Shown: positions 24,539 through 33,462 of the stretch, in pieces | Numbering within the stretch: the first letter of the stretch is position 1 | How the letters are laid out: each line of letters starts with the position of its first letter | Source of the DNA: Desulfobulbaceae bacterium | GTDB taxonomy: Bacteria > Desulfobacterota > Desulfobulbia > Desulfobulbales > Desulfocapsaceae | Reading direction: 5' to 3' | DNA length: 35,815 nucleotides | Assembly (NCBI GenBank): GCA_019163335.1 | Contig: JAFLKM010000083.1 | Location: 1 to 35,815, forward strand | Notes under the pieces: model-generated | Databases searched by the model: none | What the model saw: only the letters and a program-made list of their open reading frames with translations | What the model was told of the DNA's origin: nothing | Translations under genes and position numbers: made by a program

Positions 24539-26905
24539 GTGGGTACGATAGTTGTAAAAGGTCTTGACGAAAATGGCGGCCGAATCAGTTCTATGGATTT
24601 TGAGATTCTGGTCCGGGCTGCCGCCGACAAAGCAAACCATCTAAGCCTGGAGACCTTTGGTCAGCACAATATCGGCATACGCTTGCAGCGTGCCGATGGC
24701 CTGACCATCGATACAAAGGGCCCGGCTGGTCAGCGTCTTGGGTGTATGGGTATGCCCGGCACCTCCATCACCTGCCATGGTTCAGCCTCCGATGACGTTG
24801 GTTATCTCAATATTGGTGCCATCATCACAGTCCGTGGAGATGCCACCAATGGGGTATGCAGCGCCATGGCCAACGGGAAGGTCTATATCGGAGGCTCCAT
24901 CGGCGCCCGCGGTCTGACCATGACTAAATGGAACCCCGACTATCAACGGCCGGAGGTGTGGATACTTGGTTCCACCGGTGATTCATTTGCCGAGTTCAAC
25001 TGTGGCGGAATAGCGGTCGTCTGTGGCATTAACCCCAAAAACCCTGCCAATATTCTTGGCTATCGCCCCTGTGTCGGCATGGTTGGCGGCACTATTTATT
25101 TCCGTGGGCCCATTGATAGTTCCTATCCCAAAACCAACGCCCGCCTTGACAAGCCATCAGATGATCAGTGGCAATGGTTGATGGATGGAATGACCGCCTA
25201 TCTAGAACATATCGACCGGACTGATTTGATGGCCACCCTTTCCATCAGGGATGAATGGCAGATTCTGGCGGCCATTACCCCGCAGGAAAGGGCCCTCATG
25301 TTTTCCGGCCCCATGTCCATGATAGAGTTCCGCAACAAGCACTGGAACAAGGCCTTCGGTGGTGGTGATCCGTTGCGTGACATAGCTCCGGGTCTGGACC
25401 GCAGCCCCATTGAAGCTGTGCCCTCTGGTGATCTTCGCCGAAAAAAACCCTACTGGGCCAACCGGGAATCCGCCGCTCCCTGTACCTATTTCTGCCCGGT
25501 GCACATTCCCACCGTTGATCGCCTGCGTCTAATCCGGGAAGGCAGGATTGACGAGGCCTACGAGATGCTTCTGCGCTATACTCCTCTGCCGGCCTCAGTC
25601 TGCGGGGCGGTATGCCCAAATCTGTGTATGGACAACTGTTCCCGATCAGGTGTTGATGAACCCATAGACGTCAAAGTTCTCGGACGTGCCGTGGCCAATG
25701 TTCCGGCTCCACCCATGGCTGATTCCATTGGCAAGAAAGTGGCCATCATCGGCGGTGGTCCTGCCGGTATGAATACCGCCTGGAAGTTGGCCCAGGCCGG
25801 AGTCGAGGCCCATATATACGAACAGGATAAACAGATCGGTGGCAAGCTGGCCCAGGTTATCCCTTGGGAACGTCTCTCCAAGGCCGTGTGGGATCAGGAG
25901 ATCAAGCGTTTTCTTGAAACCCCTAACATTCATGTCCATCTCAGCGTAAACATGGACAAGGAGAAGTTCCAGGAACTGCAGAACAGCTATGACTATGTGG
26001 TGGTGGCAGTGGGCACCCATGAACCCCGTCGCATCCCTTTTCCTGGCAATGAACGGGTTATTCCTGCCCTCCACTTTCTCAAAAATGCAAAAAGTGAAAG
26101 CCCTGATCAGGTGGGCAAGGAAGTGGTCATCATCGGTGCCGGTAATGTTGGTTGCGATGTCGCCTGCGAGGCCTATCGTCTTGGGGCCGAGAAGGTTACA
26201 CTGGTTGATATCCAGAAGCCTTTGGCCTTCGGCAAGGAGAAAGAAGCTGCAGAGGCCTTAGGTGCTGTTTTTCGATGGCCTGTGATGACCAGAGAAGTAA
26301 CGGAACAAGGGCTGGTCATGGATACCGGAGAAACAATTCCGGCCCAGACGGTGATCATCTCCATTGGCGATGTCCCCGCCCTTAAATTCCTGCCCGACGA
26401 TGTGGAGACGGTAACTGTTGGCGGGGCAGCCTGGGTCAAGACCAAGGATTCACATCTGACCACTAACGCCAAAATTCTCGCAGTTGGAGATGTTGAGAAA
26501 CCGGGCCTTGCCACCAATGCCCTGGGAGCTGGAAAGACCGCTGCCGAGTTTATCATCGCTGATTTTATGGGTATTCCCTGGAAGCCCTTCAATCAACACC
26601 CTATCACCCAGCAAGCATTGACCATCACCCACTATATCCCCGATGCTCATCGTGAGATCCACACAGAACAGGCCCAAGCAGAGAGTTGTCTCTCCTGCGC
26701 CTCCTGCCGTGACTGCCACCTCTGCGAGACCATCTGTCCCACTGGAGCCATCAGCCGGAGAGAGCTGGAATATGGTCACACCAATGGCTATGAATCCGGC
26801 CTGCATGGGAGTTGGGAATACGTCTCTGACGACAAGAAGTGCATCGCCTGCGGTTTTTGTGCCGACACCTGCCCCTGTGGTATCTGGATGATTCGCACTT
26901 TTTAA
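24539..26905 (+). CDS. GXGXG (GltB3) fused to glutamate synthase FAD/NAD(P)H subunit and C-terminal ferredoxin
   Basis: 788 residues from GTG 24539. GAGG at 24527-24530 precedes it by 8 bases, so this start is preferred over the open GTG at 24530, which overlaps that site. Residues about 1-250 form the GXGXG beta-helix domain (GCMGMPGTSITCHGS, GKVYIGGSIGARG, TGDSFAEFNCGGIAVVCG). At about 314-360 a Cys-rich N-terminal GltD-type region appears (CTYFCPVHIPTVDRLRL; SVCGAVCPNLCMDNCSRSG). FAD binding follows with KVAIIGGGPAGMN (about 404) and NAD(P)H binding with VVIIGAGNVGCDVAC (about 533). Two ferredoxin motifs close the protein (CLSCASCRDCHLCETICP, CIACGFCADTCPC). It would pass reducing equivalents to the FMN subunit. 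The 157-bp gap from the previous gene shows no clear promoter. Confidence 0.92.
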   Translation: MGTIVVKGLDENGGRISSMDFEILVRAAADKANHLSLETFGQHNIGIRLQRADGLTIDTKGPAGQRLGCMGMPGTSITCHGSASDDVGYLNIGAIITVRGDATNGVCSAMANGKVYIGGSIGARGLTMTKWNPDYQRPEVWILGSTGDSFAEFNCGGIAVVCGINPKNPANILGYRPCVGMVGGTIYFRGPIDSSYPKTNARLDKPSDDQWQWLMDGMTAYLEHIDRTDLMATLSIRDEWQILAAITPQERALMFSGPMSMIEFRNKHWNKAFGGGDPLRDIAPGLDRSPIEAVPSGDLRRKKPYWANRESAAPCTYFCPVHIPTVDRLRLIREGRIDEAYEMLLRYTPLPASVCGAVCPNLCMDNCSRSGVDEPIDVKVLGRAVANVPAPPMADSIGKKVAIIGGGPAGMNTAWKLAQAGVEAHIYEQDKQIGGKLAQVIPWERLSKAVWDQEIKRFLETPNIHVHLSVNMDKEKFQELQNSYDYVVVAVGTHEPRRIPFPGNERVIPALHFLKNAKSESPDQVGKEVVIIGAGNVGCDVACEAYRLGAEKVTLVDIQKPLAFGKEKEAAEALGAVFRWPVMTREVTEQGLVMDTGETIPAQTVIISIGDVPALKFLPDDVETVTVGGAAWVKTKDSHLTTNAKILAVGDVEKPGLATNALGAGKTAAEFIIADFMGIPWKPFNQHPITQQALTITHYIPDAHREIHTEQAQAESCLSCASCRDCHLCETICPTGAISRRELEYGHTNGYESGLHGSWEYVSDDKKCIACGFCADTCPCGIWMIRTF

Positions 26906-26920
26906 TTTTTTTTGATAAAC

Positions 26921-26973
26921 TAATATAAAAAAAGCCCCTCAGGATATACTCCTGAGGGGCTTTTTTTATATTA
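26921..26973. terminator. Strong bidirectional intrinsic terminator
   Basis: A perfect 24-bp stem (26921-26944 with 26950-26973) closes a 5-base loop. The core is GCCCCTCAGGA / TCCTGAGGGGC flanked by A-runs and T-runs on opposite sides, so it works in either direction. It ends the glutamate synthase operon and would also stop reading from the minus-strand Cys-rich gene. Confidence 0.93.
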
Positions 26974-27026
26974 ATTCAACCCTTATGAGGCATGCATTTC
27001 TTATTCGAGTCCAATGACATCCTAAG

Positions 27027-27070
27027 TTGCATTCAAAGCAAAACCTTCGTCATGCTTAAATTGAATGCAA
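27027..27070. repeat. Inverted repeat with 10-bp arms
   Basis: TTGCATTCAA (27027-27036) and TTGAATGCAA (27061-27070) are exact reverse complements, with a smaller AAGCA...TGCTT pair inside. It lies about 60 bp beyond the stop of the minus-strand Cys-rich gene. There is no T-run, so a terminator role is uncertain. Confidence 0.5.
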
Positions 27071-27133
27071 ATCCGAGAAAAAGAATAATCCTTAAATAAC
27101 AACGTCTCAAATCCTTATAACTCTTTCCTCCCA

Positions 27134-27658
27134 TCATAGATTCTCACAGAAGAAATCCAACAACAGCGTTTCCAGACCGGCCTGACTGACAAGCATGGCC
27201 GCCGTCCTCTGTTCAAGGTGCAACAGGGTTACAGCAACCTCTTTCTCCTTGATGTGAGAACAATTATAATTAAGACAGAACATTGGCTTCATGGTCAAAA
27301 TACAGCCTGTTATCCCCAAAAAACAACATTCCTGCTGGTTGTCCTGCTGCATCACCACCTGGACTCCGGCAAGCAGATTCATCAGCAACTGCAAGACATC
27401 ATTTTCTCCAGCCATGAAGATGCTGCAGCATCCACCTCCCTGCCGGATCGCGCATAGGGTGCAGGTCGCCCCCATTGTCATTGCCCTCATCTGTACCTGC
27501 AGTGCCCGTTCATTTGCCTCAACGATCGTCAAATTGGCAAGGATGTCCGGCTGCTGCAGAAGAACATTGCCGAATTGAACATAGAGTTCTCTTGCTACAC
27601 CCAACTTTAATGCCACATCACCGCTGTAAAAATATGTGTACATCTCAGAACGTGTCAC
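27134..27658 (-). CDS. Cysteine-rich YkgJ-like putative metal-cluster protein
   Basis: 174 residues from GTG 27656-27658, which has AAGGGAG 5 bases upstream. An in-frame GTG two codons earlier overlaps that site and is less likely. About residues 65-140 hold a dense Cys pattern: CTLCAIRQGGGCCSIFM, ECCFLGITGCILTMKPMFCL and NYNCSHIKE. This spacing, including GC.L...KP.FCLNYNC, resembles the YkgJ/CxxCxxCC zinc- or iron-cluster-binding family; this is a recollection of the pattern and not a search result. The N-terminal 60 residues are helical. Function unknown. It is convergent with the glutamate synthase operon. Just upstream on the same strand lie the remains of a small membrane-protein gene. 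Confidence 0.7.
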   Translation of the reverse strand: MTRSEMYTYFYSGDVALKLGVARELYVQFGNVLLQQPDILANLTIVEANERALQVQMRAMTMGATCTLCAIRQGGGCCSIFMAGENDVLQLLMNLLAGVQVVMQQDNQQECCFLGITGCILTMKPMFCLNYNCSHIKEKEVAVTLLHLEQRTAAMLVSQAGLETLLLDFFCENL

Positions 27659-27688
27659 CCTCACTCCCTTGTTAAAATTATCCCATCA

Positions 27689-27965
27689 TTAGGCCTGCCG
27701 TTTGGAATCAAGACGGATCGATTCGTGAACCCTTTCTCCGTTCTCATCCAGGCTCAGCCTCATGTTTTGGTCATCTCCCAGCCAAACCAGGGAGATATGT
27801 TTTTTTCATAAACCCCACAAAAAATGTGCTCAGCAAGCAGATTGCAAACAGGATGCCGATACTGTACCTTTCATTCAGTATGTCATTACTGGAATCTGAT
27901 GTAACCTCGGATGTATCTGGCAACGCTGTTTTATTTTAGACGAGACCACTGAAGATTGTTTTCAT
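27689..27965 (-). pseudogene. Possible decayed gene for a small membrane protein
   Basis: Reading minus from ATG 27965 gives MKTIFSGLV, then an in-frame TAA, then a continuous stretch with a clear membrane helix (YSIGILFAICLLSTFFVGFM) ending KK at a run of seven A. Removing one A there joins it to a second frame (HISLVWLGDDQNMRLSLDEN, then GERVHESIRLDSKRQA) that stops at 27689. The 277-bp span becomes 92 codons once one base is removed. One stop plus one frameshift suggests decay or a sequencing error. Alternatively the parts are two tiny genes or chance. It lies 31 bp upstream of the Cys-rich gene on the same strand. The remaining 27966-28249 holds no supported gene. Confidence 0.3.
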
Positions 27966-28249
27966 TCACTAAAAGTGGCCAAGAGTGTTACAGTTCATTT
28001 GAACCTGACCTTTACCACAGTCATGGGCGAGTTTACAGTGAGAAATCGATTTCCTTGGCACAAGACCCAACAGAATATTGTCCGAATCGGGTTACTGTTT
28101 ATTTTTTCAAAAGTTTTTTTGAATGCACAGCCAGATGCACGACTTTCGCAAAGGAGTCAAAAAAGAATCCATCTTCCATCGGACAGGAGCTCACATCAAA
28201 TTCCTGATGCCATCTACTCATTTTTTCCCATTTTCCCGGAAAGTCACAT

Positions 28250-30625
28250 ATGAAACGCTCGCCTCTGCTCACTGAAGATGGTTCTCTCATTCTTGATCCC
28301 CAGGTAGAACCAACCATTGATTTACAACTCAATGTCCCTAAGCTGACAGGCATTCTACGATTTGAAGAGACCAGCGACACCATCCGCGGGGTGATCAGAG
28401 ACATTATGACTGATGACAGCTCTTCGTCCATCAATGCGGACCATTCGCTCCCTTCCCTCGCTAGTGAACTCTTGCGGAGACGCTGTTGCCTGATTGGCAG
28501 AAGCGGTCATTCACAGATTGGCCTGGATCTGGACTTTGGGGAAGGCATGCCGGAAATTGATACCCGGCATAAACGCATTGACATCCCGGTCCAGCTTCTC
28601 TCCCTGAACCCACACATTCCGGACATCGTCTTTGCCGAAATCAAATCCATGGCCGACCGCAATCGGCGCCTTACCGTAGGCAGACTCTTCGTCCCCATGA
28701 CTAACCCTCTTGGACGAACTGAGATTGAACAGGCCTTGGCCGACCATTATCTACTGCTTCCTCCAGGAGCTGAAGTAGACCCTGATGGCGTCATCACCAT
28801 CCCCCTTGAAAACAGCCGTTATCTGCTCTCTAACACCTTGCTCACAGCGGGCCAGAATATTCAGATCGTCCTCAGCGAAAGCAAGGAAGGCTTAGGACTG
28901 ATTCAATATCCGTCCCGTTGCGGACTTCCCGAGTCCCTTGAACCGGGTGATTTTCTGTGCGGGTGCATTCGGATTTCCCTGGGACCCTACAGCGCCTTGA
29001 TTGACAGGCACCTGAATACGCCAGGTGTTTTTCACCTTGCCGCCAGACTGCTTGATGCAGTCCGCACCAGCGGAATCAAGGTTCCAAGACAGGTTGAAAT
29101 CTACAATGGCAGCGACCAAGCCGTGCTTTCTCGCGGCCTGAAAGTTAGGCTCCGTCTCTTTCCCACCGATCCTGTTACCACTCACATGGCCAAACAACTC
29201 CTGACCGGCAGTCAGGCCTGCAGAATCATGCAGGAAGGAGTAGATTTTGCCGATGCAACCAATATCTTTGACCTCCACGTCTGCGATGCCCTTTTCAACA
29301 ATATCAGCTCCATGGCAACATCACGCGGCAATTACGGAAGGATTCTAACCCGCAACAAGAGCATTGAAATCCAATGGGAGCTCCAAGAAAACGAGTGGCA
29401 CGAAACCGCTCAGAACCGTATTGTCTATGAATCAGTGCGAGGCACAATCACCTCCGGAGTCCATCAGGGCGAGCAGGTCACACCTGATCTCAGACAATTT
29501 ACACAAACACTAAATCTCGTTGGCGGTGCACAAAACTTGCGAAAAGTTTTCATTACCCATACCTTCCCAACCTCTGACACACTGCGCGTTCTCAAACGCA
29601 ACAATGTTGGTGTTTTTATCGGTCGCAGCATTCGACAAGGCGAAACCCAAGAAAATGGCAGCCGAAAAGACGACTGCAGTAGCTCCCCCCTGCCACCACA
29701 GGACAATCTTTATTTTGGGGGCGCAACCTATGAAACCTTCTGTGAGATGTCCTGTCACGAAGACGTCCGCTTCTACATGATCTTCGGACAGGATCAAGAA
29801 AGGCACCTCCGCGAGTTTCATCATGGATTCTGGATGACACAAGAAGGCAAAGAGAAGGTTTCAGATGTCCACACCATGATTGCCATGTTTGGTTCCCATA
29901 TAGACGGAACGGAAGGAGTACTCAGCAAACAAATTCACGATTTCTTTAATCGGCTTCGCTCTGTGGCCGAAATTGGCGAACATTTTGCAGTCTGTCACGG
30001 CAGTGGCCCCGGAGTGATGAAGATCGCTGATGATGCTGCTGCAGATCTCGGTATTCTCCGCATTGGAATCGGCATCGACAGTGAGCGAATAGGGCAGCGA
30101 GCCAATCTCCATCCCCCGATCCTGCTCAATTTCAACAACTCAGCCCGTCACATGCGCCAAAATATCCTGGATCGAACGTCATTGTTTAAAATCTACAACA
30201 TCGGCGGAATGGGTACCTTCGAAGAACTGCTCATTGCGGTCACCAATCTCAAACTCTTTGAGAGTCTGCCTGCCCCGCATATCTTTGTCGATCCCTTCGG
30301 CCTTGGCGAAAACGGAACCCATCTGTGGCAATCAACCCTTAATCAGTTGATAACAGCTTCCAGCATGAAGACCATCGGGACTCATAGCGTCCGTCTGGCA
30401 CCCGCATGGGTGCCCAATTTTTGCCATGTCGTCCATGATTATGACGAGGTGTTTGAAATCATTGCCGGATTTGTCCACGATCCATTAACCTACTGGCAAA
30501 AAACCGGGATCCCCCGCCAAGATCTCCTCCAGGCCTGGGAAAATGCTCTTTGCAGCAGAGTCATTATTCCGCCCTATCTGCAAAAAGCCATCCTTACCCT
30601 GCGCAGCCAGGAGAATCAGCTATAA
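28250..30625 (+). CDS. LOG-family (nucleotide hydrolase-like) protein with large unrecognised N-terminal region
   Basis: 791 residues. GGAAAG lies just upstream of ATG 28250. The C-terminal part (about 540-720) carries LOG/YgdH-type Rossmann features: IAMFGSHIDG, CHGSGPGVMKIADDAA (in place of GGGxxGxM), NFNNSARHMRQNIL and IYNIGGMGTFEELLIAVTNLKL (in place of PGGxGTxxE). LOG proteins cleave the N-glycosidic bond of nucleoside monophosphates, and PpnN of E. coli (about 450 residues) also binds (p)ppGpp. This protein is much larger than known LOG proteins. The first roughly 540 residues contain no domain I recognise, although a strand-rich segment (KVFITHTFPTSDTLRVLKRN, about 430-450) may be another alpha/beta unit. 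The arginine before the glycine-rich loop that marks active LOG enzymes appears as SARHMRQ. Substrate unknown. It is followed by mutL 155 bp later. Confidence 0.75.
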   Translation: MKRSPLLTEDGSLILDPQVEPTIDLQLNVPKLTGILRFEETSDTIRGVIRDIMTDDSSSSINADHSLPSLASELLRRRCCLIGRSGHSQIGLDLDFGEGMPEIDTRHKRIDIPVQLLSLNPHIPDIVFAEIKSMADRNRRLTVGRLFVPMTNPLGRTEIEQALADHYLLLPPGAEVDPDGVITIPLENSRYLLSNTLLTAGQNIQIVLSESKEGLGLIQYPSRCGLPESLEPGDFLCGCIRISLGPYSALIDRHLNTPGVFHLAARLLDAVRTSGIKVPRQVEIYNGSDQAVLSRGLKVRLRLFPTDPVTTHMAKQLLTGSQACRIMQEGVDFADATNIFDLHVCDALFNNISSMATSRGNYGRILTRNKSIEIQWELQENEWHETAQNRIVYESVRGTITSGVHQGEQVTPDLRQFTQTLNLVGGAQNLRKVFITHTFPTSDTLRVLKRNNVGVFIGRSIRQGETQENGSRKDDCSSSPLPPQDNLYFGGATYETFCEMSCHEDVRFYMIFGQDQERHLREFHHGFWMTQEGKEKVSDVHTMIAMFGSHIDGTEGVLSKQIHDFFNRLRSVAEIGEHFAVCHGSGPGVMKIADDAAADLGILRIGIGIDSERIGQRANLHPPILLNFNNSARHMRQNILDRTSLFKIYNIGGMGTFEELLIAVTNLKLFESLPAPHIFVDPFGLGENGTHLWQSTLNQLITASSMKTIGTHSVRLAPAWVPNFCHVVHDYDEVFEIIAGFVHDPLTYWQKTGIPRQDLLQAWENALCSRVIIPPYLQKAILTLRSQENQL

Positions 30626-30710
30626 AGTCTGTCCTGGAACGGACCAATCAATCCTATTATGGCACATAGCAAATGATCTTTATGCCGAATGGTGCAAATA
30701 GTACGAAAAC

Positions 30711-30719
30711 TGCTATAAT
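30711..30719 (+). promoter_or_regulatory. Extended -10 promoter candidate for mutL
   Basis: TGCTATAAT is a perfect TGnTATAAT extended -10 element, 62 bp before the mutL start. No convincing -35 box is seen 17 bp upstream, which is tolerated for extended -10 promoters. It would let mutL and the 3D-domain gene be transcribed apart from the LOG gene. Confidence 0.5.
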
Positions 30720-30780
30720 AACACCTCTGCAACATTGAGCCGACAGTCCTTCAGCCTTAACCCTTTGAACATTGCGCATC

Positions 30781-32772
30781 ATGTCCAAAATCCGAATCCT
30801 TCCAGAGCATTTAGCTAACCGGATCGCCGCAGGTGAAGTGGTCGAACGCCCGGCCTCAGTGGTCAAAGAACTTCTGGAAAACAGTCTTGACGCAGGTGCA
30901 AGCGAAATTGAAATCGAGATTGAAGGCAGTGGCACCCGTATGATCCGAGTCATGGACAACGGAGAGGGGATGGACGAGGACGACATCCTGCTCTGCCTGG
31001 AGCGGCATGGCACATCGAAGATCACCACTGACCATGATCTAGCCGCCATCCACTCTTTAGGCTTTCGGGGCGAAGCCATTCCCTCCATCGGTTCAGTGTC
31101 GCGTCTGACCATCACTTCACGGCCCCAAGGGAGCCCCTTGGGTACAAAAGTCATGCTGGACTATGGGAAGCTGCTCAAAGTCCATGAAATCGGATGCAGC
31201 AGGGGAACGATCTTCGAGATCCGCAGCCTCTTCGGCAACACCCCGGCGCGCCGGAAATTCCTGCGCACCAGCAGAACAGAACTGGCCCATATTGAGGAAG
31301 TGGTGAAAAGCTATGCCCTGGCCACGCCCTCCATCAGCTTTATATTGCGGATTGACGACCGTGTCACTTGTCACTTTCCTAAAAACCAGTCTATACCCGA
31401 TCGCTTGGCGACAATTCTTCATTATCAGGGGCCATTCCTGGAAGTCGGCAAGAATCGGCAGCAAGGCGCTGCACCTCAGACCTCAAATCTCAATCGTAAA
31501 ACTGACGTTGTCTCTGGCTCTCACCAGCCTGTTCCCTCCACGCCCTCATGCCATGGCTGGCTTCTCCCCCCTGATGCCGATACGGCAAGATCGGCAATGA
31601 TCCGGCTTCTGGTGAACGGTAGAGCTGTCCGCGACCGGATGATCATCCATGCCGTTCACGAAGGGTTCCGTAACTTTTTGATGAAGGGAAAAAACCCGGT
31701 GGGCCTCATCCACCTGCACCTGCCCCCTGAGGATGTAGATGTGAACGTCCATCCAACCAAACAAGAGATCCGCCTGCGTGACAGCCAGGGCATTCACCAG
31801 ATGATTAGCCTGACCGTGGAGCAGGCGATTCACCAGTTTCAAAAAAATCTTCAAGGGATTATTTTCCGGTCGAAACCATATCAAGAGAATAGGCAGGACC
31901 AGACGCCAGCGCATTCACCTGCGACGCATCAAATCAGCAGCCAACAGACAAGACAGGAATCTTTTCCGATGGCCATAAATCCCCCCCTGTCTCCTCCTTC
32001 CTGTCGGCAAGAAAACAACCCACAACAGTATCACACGTCCTATGCTCAAACAGTTGACACCATATCACCCTCATCTTCTCTGTCTTTGCCGCAGACATCA
32101 GAAAACAGCATTCAGGACTCCTCGCCCTCCAGCCAAACCGGCACCTTATTTCATCAACCCTTGGGAGAGACAAAAAAACAAGGGCACGGGCTTAGAATTA
32201 TCGGCCGATATGATAATCTTTACATCTTCTGTCAGTCTGCCGAGGGGGGTCTGCTGGTGGTTGATCAACACGCCGCCCATGAACGGCTCCTCTTTGAAGA
32301 TTTGAAGAAAAAGTTTCTCCAGGGATCTATTGCCAGCCAAACCCTGCTTTTTCCTGTTACTGTCGAGCTTACTACTGCTGAGAGCGAGGGCGTGGAACAT
32401 TATGGGGCAGACATTGAACAGATGGGCTTTTCGGTCAGAGACTTTGGTGGAAATTCCTATATCATTTCAGCAATACCGGCAATGGCAGGACAATGTAATC
32501 CCGGAGAACTTTTTCTCGATATTCTTGGAAAATTTGTTAAAGAAAAAAACGGATCGGAGAAGATCAAGAATGGTTCAATTCTCGATGATATTCTGGCTTC
32601 AATAGCCTGCAAAGCTGCCGTGAAATCCGGGGACCAGCTTCACGACAGGGAAATTGACTCCCTCCTCACTCGCATGGCAAGGGCTGATCTTTTCTCGCAC
32701 TGTCCGCACGGACGACCAGTTACAAAACATTTTACCGCCTCGGAGATAAAGAAATGGTTTTATCGGCCATAA
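30781..32772 (+). CDS. mutL: DNA mismatch repair protein MutL, endonuclease type
   Basis: 663 residues from ATG 30781; a TTG 9 bases earlier is open but less likely. The N-terminal GHKL ATPase carries NRIAAGEVVERPASVVKELL, ENSLDAG (motif I), DNGEGM (motif II), HGTSKI and GFRGEAIPSI. A low-complexity S/Q/P-rich linker (about 365-470) separates it from the C-terminal dimerisation domain. That domain has DQHAAHERLLFE (about 495-506), which fits the DQHAx2Ex4E endonuclease motif, plus ACKAAVKSGD (about 609) and CPHGRP (about 640). So this MutL should nick DNA itself, as in organisms without MutH. It acts with MutS, which is not in the window. The last 19 bases overlap the start of the next gene. 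Confidence 0.96.
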   Translation: MSKIRILPEHLANRIAAGEVVERPASVVKELLENSLDAGASEIEIEIEGSGTRMIRVMDNGEGMDEDDILLCLERHGTSKITTDHDLAAIHSLGFRGEAIPSIGSVSRLTITSRPQGSPLGTKVMLDYGKLLKVHEIGCSRGTIFEIRSLFGNTPARRKFLRTSRTELAHIEEVVKSYALATPSISFILRIDDRVTCHFPKNQSIPDRLATILHYQGPFLEVGKNRQQGAAPQTSNLNRKTDVVSGSHQPVPSTPSCHGWLLPPDADTARSAMIRLLVNGRAVRDRMIIHAVHEGFRNFLMKGKNPVGLIHLHLPPEDVDVNVHPTKQEIRLRDSQGIHQMISLTVEQAIHQFQKNLQGIIFRSKPYQENRQDQTPAHSPATHQISSQQTRQESFPMAINPPLSPPSCRQENNPQQYHTSYAQTVDTISPSSSLSLPQTSENSIQDSSPSSQTGTLFHQPLGETKKQGHGLRIIGRYDNLYIFCQSAEGGLLVVDQHAAHERLLFEDLKKKFLQGSIASQTLLFPVTVELTTAESEGVEHYGADIEQMGFSVRDFGGNSYIISAIPAMAGQCNPGELFLDILGKFVKEKNGSEKIKNGSILDDILASIACKAAVKSGDQLHDREIDSLLTRMARADLFSHCPHGRPVTKHFTASEIKKWFYRP

Positions 32773-33356
32773 ACGACACGTTAGAAACACCAGCTAAAGA
32801 AAAAATACCATCTGGGATAACTTGCATCCTTATTTTTTCTATCGTCTTCTTCTCTGGTTGCGCGAAACAACAGGTGCTCCACACAGAAGGACAAGGCCGA
32901 CTCATGGAAGTGACGGGATACTGTGGCTGTTCCACATGCTGCGGTTGGGAACGTGGTAGCTGGTCCCTTCTTAAACTCGACTTTTGGAATCGTTATGTCA
33001 ATTACGGAAAACATTCCGGCAAAACCTACAACGGACTGACCGCTGCCGGCACAACCCCTACAGAACCCCAGGCTGGTTTTTTCTCCGTCGACAGCCTAGA
33101 ACGCCCATGGATGATCCCCACCCGACTCATTCTCTTCCCGTGGTATTTCCTGCCGGAGCAAGGTACCATTGCAGCTGACACTAAATTTTACCCATTCGGT
33201 ACCAGAATGTATGTTCCTGGGTATGGGTGGGGAATAGTAGAAGATAAAGGAGGGAAAATCAAAGGGCCAGACCGGATTGATCTATTCTTTGAATCTCACG
33301 AGGAGGCTATGCAGTGGGGAAGAAAAAAAATAAATGTAGTAATTGAAAAGCCATAA
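32754..33356 (+). CDS. 3D-domain lipoprotein
   Basis: 200 residues. ATG 32754 lies inside the end of mutL, with GGAG about 9 bases upstream. A hydrophobic segment (GITCILIFSIVFF) ends in the lipobox FFSGC, with cysteine 36 predicted to be lipidated; the first ~20 residues are long for a signal n-region. The mature part shows the 3D (Asp-Asp-Asp) double-psi barrel pattern: EVTGYCGCSTCCGW, GLTAAGTTPTEPQAG, TIAADTKFYPFGTRMYVPGY, IVEDKGGKIKG and PDRIDLFFESHEEAMQWG. The three key aspartates are in AADT, VEDKG and DRID. Related domains occur in MltA-type lytic transglycosylases and Gram-positive resuscitation-type proteins, so a role in peptidoglycan turnover is likely but unproven. Overlap with mutL suggests co-translation more than shared function. 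Confidence 0.85.
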   Translation: MVLSAINDTLETPAKEKIPSGITCILIFSIVFFSGCAKQQVLHTEGQGRLMEVTGYCGCSTCCGWERGSWSLLKLDFWNRYVNYGKHSGKTYNGLTAAGTTPTEPQAGFFSVDSLERPWMIPTRLILFPWYFLPEQGTIAADTKFYPFGTRMYVPGYGWGIVEDKGGKIKGPDRIDLFFESHEEAMQWGRKKINVVIEKP

Positions 33357-33462
33357 GGAGAAGGTGATTACGATCCATTACTTCAGCTACAATTTTACTA
33401 TTGAGAAGAGATTTCTAGAATAGAAACGCAGGTAAAGAATACCTTTTTCAAGAATGGAATAA

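Noticed and set aside
27975-28253. 92-residue plus-strand frame ending with ATGA at the LOG gene start
   Set aside because: The stop overlap is suggestive, but the GTG start has no ribosome site and the protein matches nothing known; it is more likely chance in a low-coding region.
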